Positions 63,470 through 64,000 of a stretch of 64,000 nucleotides of DNA are shown one piece after another. Below the pieces are notes generated by a model that worked only from the letters and a program-made list of their open reading frames with translations, did not search any database and had not been told where the DNA came from. This stretch comes from Candidatus Sulfurimonas marisnigri (GTDB lineage Bacteria > Campylobacterota > Campylobacteria > Campylobacterales > Sulfurimonadaceae): assembly GCF_015265475.1 (NCBI RefSeq), contig NZ_CP054493.1, forward strand, positions 682,001 to 746,000. The letters run 5' to 3'. The translations under genes were made by a program, and so were the position numbers. Position 1 is the first letter of the stretch. The number at the start of each line of letters is the position of its first letter.

Positions 63470-64000
63470 ATGGCAAATCAAGGCCCAGCGTATTATTCAC
63501 CGTATCCAACGGCTGTATATGAAGGTGTAATTACACCACCAGAAGGAAAAGCACTTTTATTAACCGAGGTGGTTGATGAAGAAATTGCAATGAGAGAAAT
63601 TGCAAAAGTTATGTTGACAAGTGAAAATGCAACTATTTTCCCTGGTCCACAAGTATTATATGGTTTCAATGAAGAAGCTAAGAAAAAAGCTAAACTTATC
63701 AAAGAGATGGCAGAAGTTCTTAATTCTAAAATGATTCCAATGTACGATTATAGACCAAAGTATCCAAAGATTGATGCTGAAGTTGAGATTAATCCAAATC
63801 ATCCAAACTTAACAATTTGGCATAACAATATTAAAGCAGCAATCTTTATTGGTGTTCATTGTCATTATGCAAATGTTGCTTTAAAGATTGTAAGAGCAGA
63901 AACAGACTGTTATACAATCGCGATTTGTGGTTTGTCAGGGCATGAAGATGCAATGGCTACATTAAGAGACCAGCATTCTTCAGAGCTTGAGAAATTCATC
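63470..64000 (+). CDS. Epsilon subunit of a second five-subunit oxidoreductase (partial)
   Basis: Starts at ATG 63470 (MANQGPAYYSPYPTAVYEG) with AGGAGA upstream and continues past the window edge; 177 codons are visible. Matches the set 1 epsilon subunit in NATIFPGPQVLYGF, YDYRPKYPKIDAEVEINPN, FIGVHCHYANVALKIVRAE and SGHEDAMATLRDQHSSE, with clear divergence elsewhere. Alpha, beta and gamma genes are expected to follow outside the window. With set 1, the pair would be pyruvate- and 2-oxoglutarate-specific enzymes of the reductive TCA cycle. Confidence 0.87.
   Translation, partial: MANQGPAYYSPYPTAVYEGVITPPEGKALLLTEVVDEEIAMREIAKVMLTSENATIFPGPQVLYGFNEEAKKKAKLIKEMAEVLNSKMIPMYDYRPKYPKIDAEVEINPNHPNLTIWHNNIKAAIFIGVHCHYANVALKIVRAETDCYTIAICGLSGHEDAMATLRDQHSSELEKFI

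Overview
The window reads as the chromosome of an AT-rich, sulfur/hydrogen-type chemolithoautotrophic member of the Campylobacterota (Sulfurimonas/Sulfurovum-like). Supporting this are an LPP20-family lipoprotein-like gene, a short NtrC-type regulator resembling FlgR, the gyrA/hemE/asd sequence types, and genes for ferredoxin-dependent carbon fixation with no trace of RuBisCO. The lineage is inferred from protein style only.

Region by region. 0.2-6.8 kb: a redox/cell-surface cluster with two tandem monoheme cytochrome-porin fusions (Cyc2-like), a small c-type cytochrome, a basic repeat-rich secreted protein and a large lipoprotein with Asp-box-like motifs. 7.3-10.1 kb: an MdaB-like quinone reductase, an iron alcohol dehydrogenase and a divergent HxlR regulator, bracketed by two copies of a 41-bp repeat. 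10.1-11.5 kb: ispE and a NifU-like protein. 11.7-12.7 kb: a decayed IS30-type element.

12.8-28.3 kb: a 15.5-kb integrative island. A tyrosine integrase sits next to tRNA-Asn, and the 17 bp at the tRNA 3' end are repeated at the far boundary. The cargo is a HigBA-like toxin-antitoxin pair, a complete type I restriction-modification system, a serine recombinase split by an IS3-family element, and two unrecognised proteins of 703 and 282 aa.

28.4-43.2 kb: mostly core genome. It holds a radical SAM protein, hemE, a YqhA-like protein, asd, a sigma-54 activator, an LPP20-like gene, gyrA, an amt-glnK-amt nitrogen cluster, a TonB-like protein, a MOSC protein, a truncated hemoglobin and small unknowns. 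A second identical IS3-family copy follows at 43.4-44.7 kb.

45.4-64 kb: a carbon-fixation region. A complete five-subunit 2-oxoacid:ferredoxin oxidoreductase operon of the Hydrogenobacter type (epsilon, alpha, beta, gamma, ferredoxin) lies at one end. The beginning of a second, paralogous operon (ferredoxin, epsilon...) lies at the other. Between them are a trigger-factor-like chaperone without the ribosome-docking signature, repeat proteins, further IS remains, two tandem 100-aa paralogues, and a DAB inorganic-carbon uptake operon (dabB, an extra membrane protein, dabA, a small Cys-rich protein). A PII-like protein with a shortened T-loop is upstream of dab. A coherent reading is that DAB supplies inorganic carbon, the PII-like protein may tune it, and the two oxidoreductases carry the reductive carboxylations of the reductive TCA cycle. 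The five-subunit form may be better suited to microaerobic conditions. The function of the DAB accessory genes and of the two island orphans is open.
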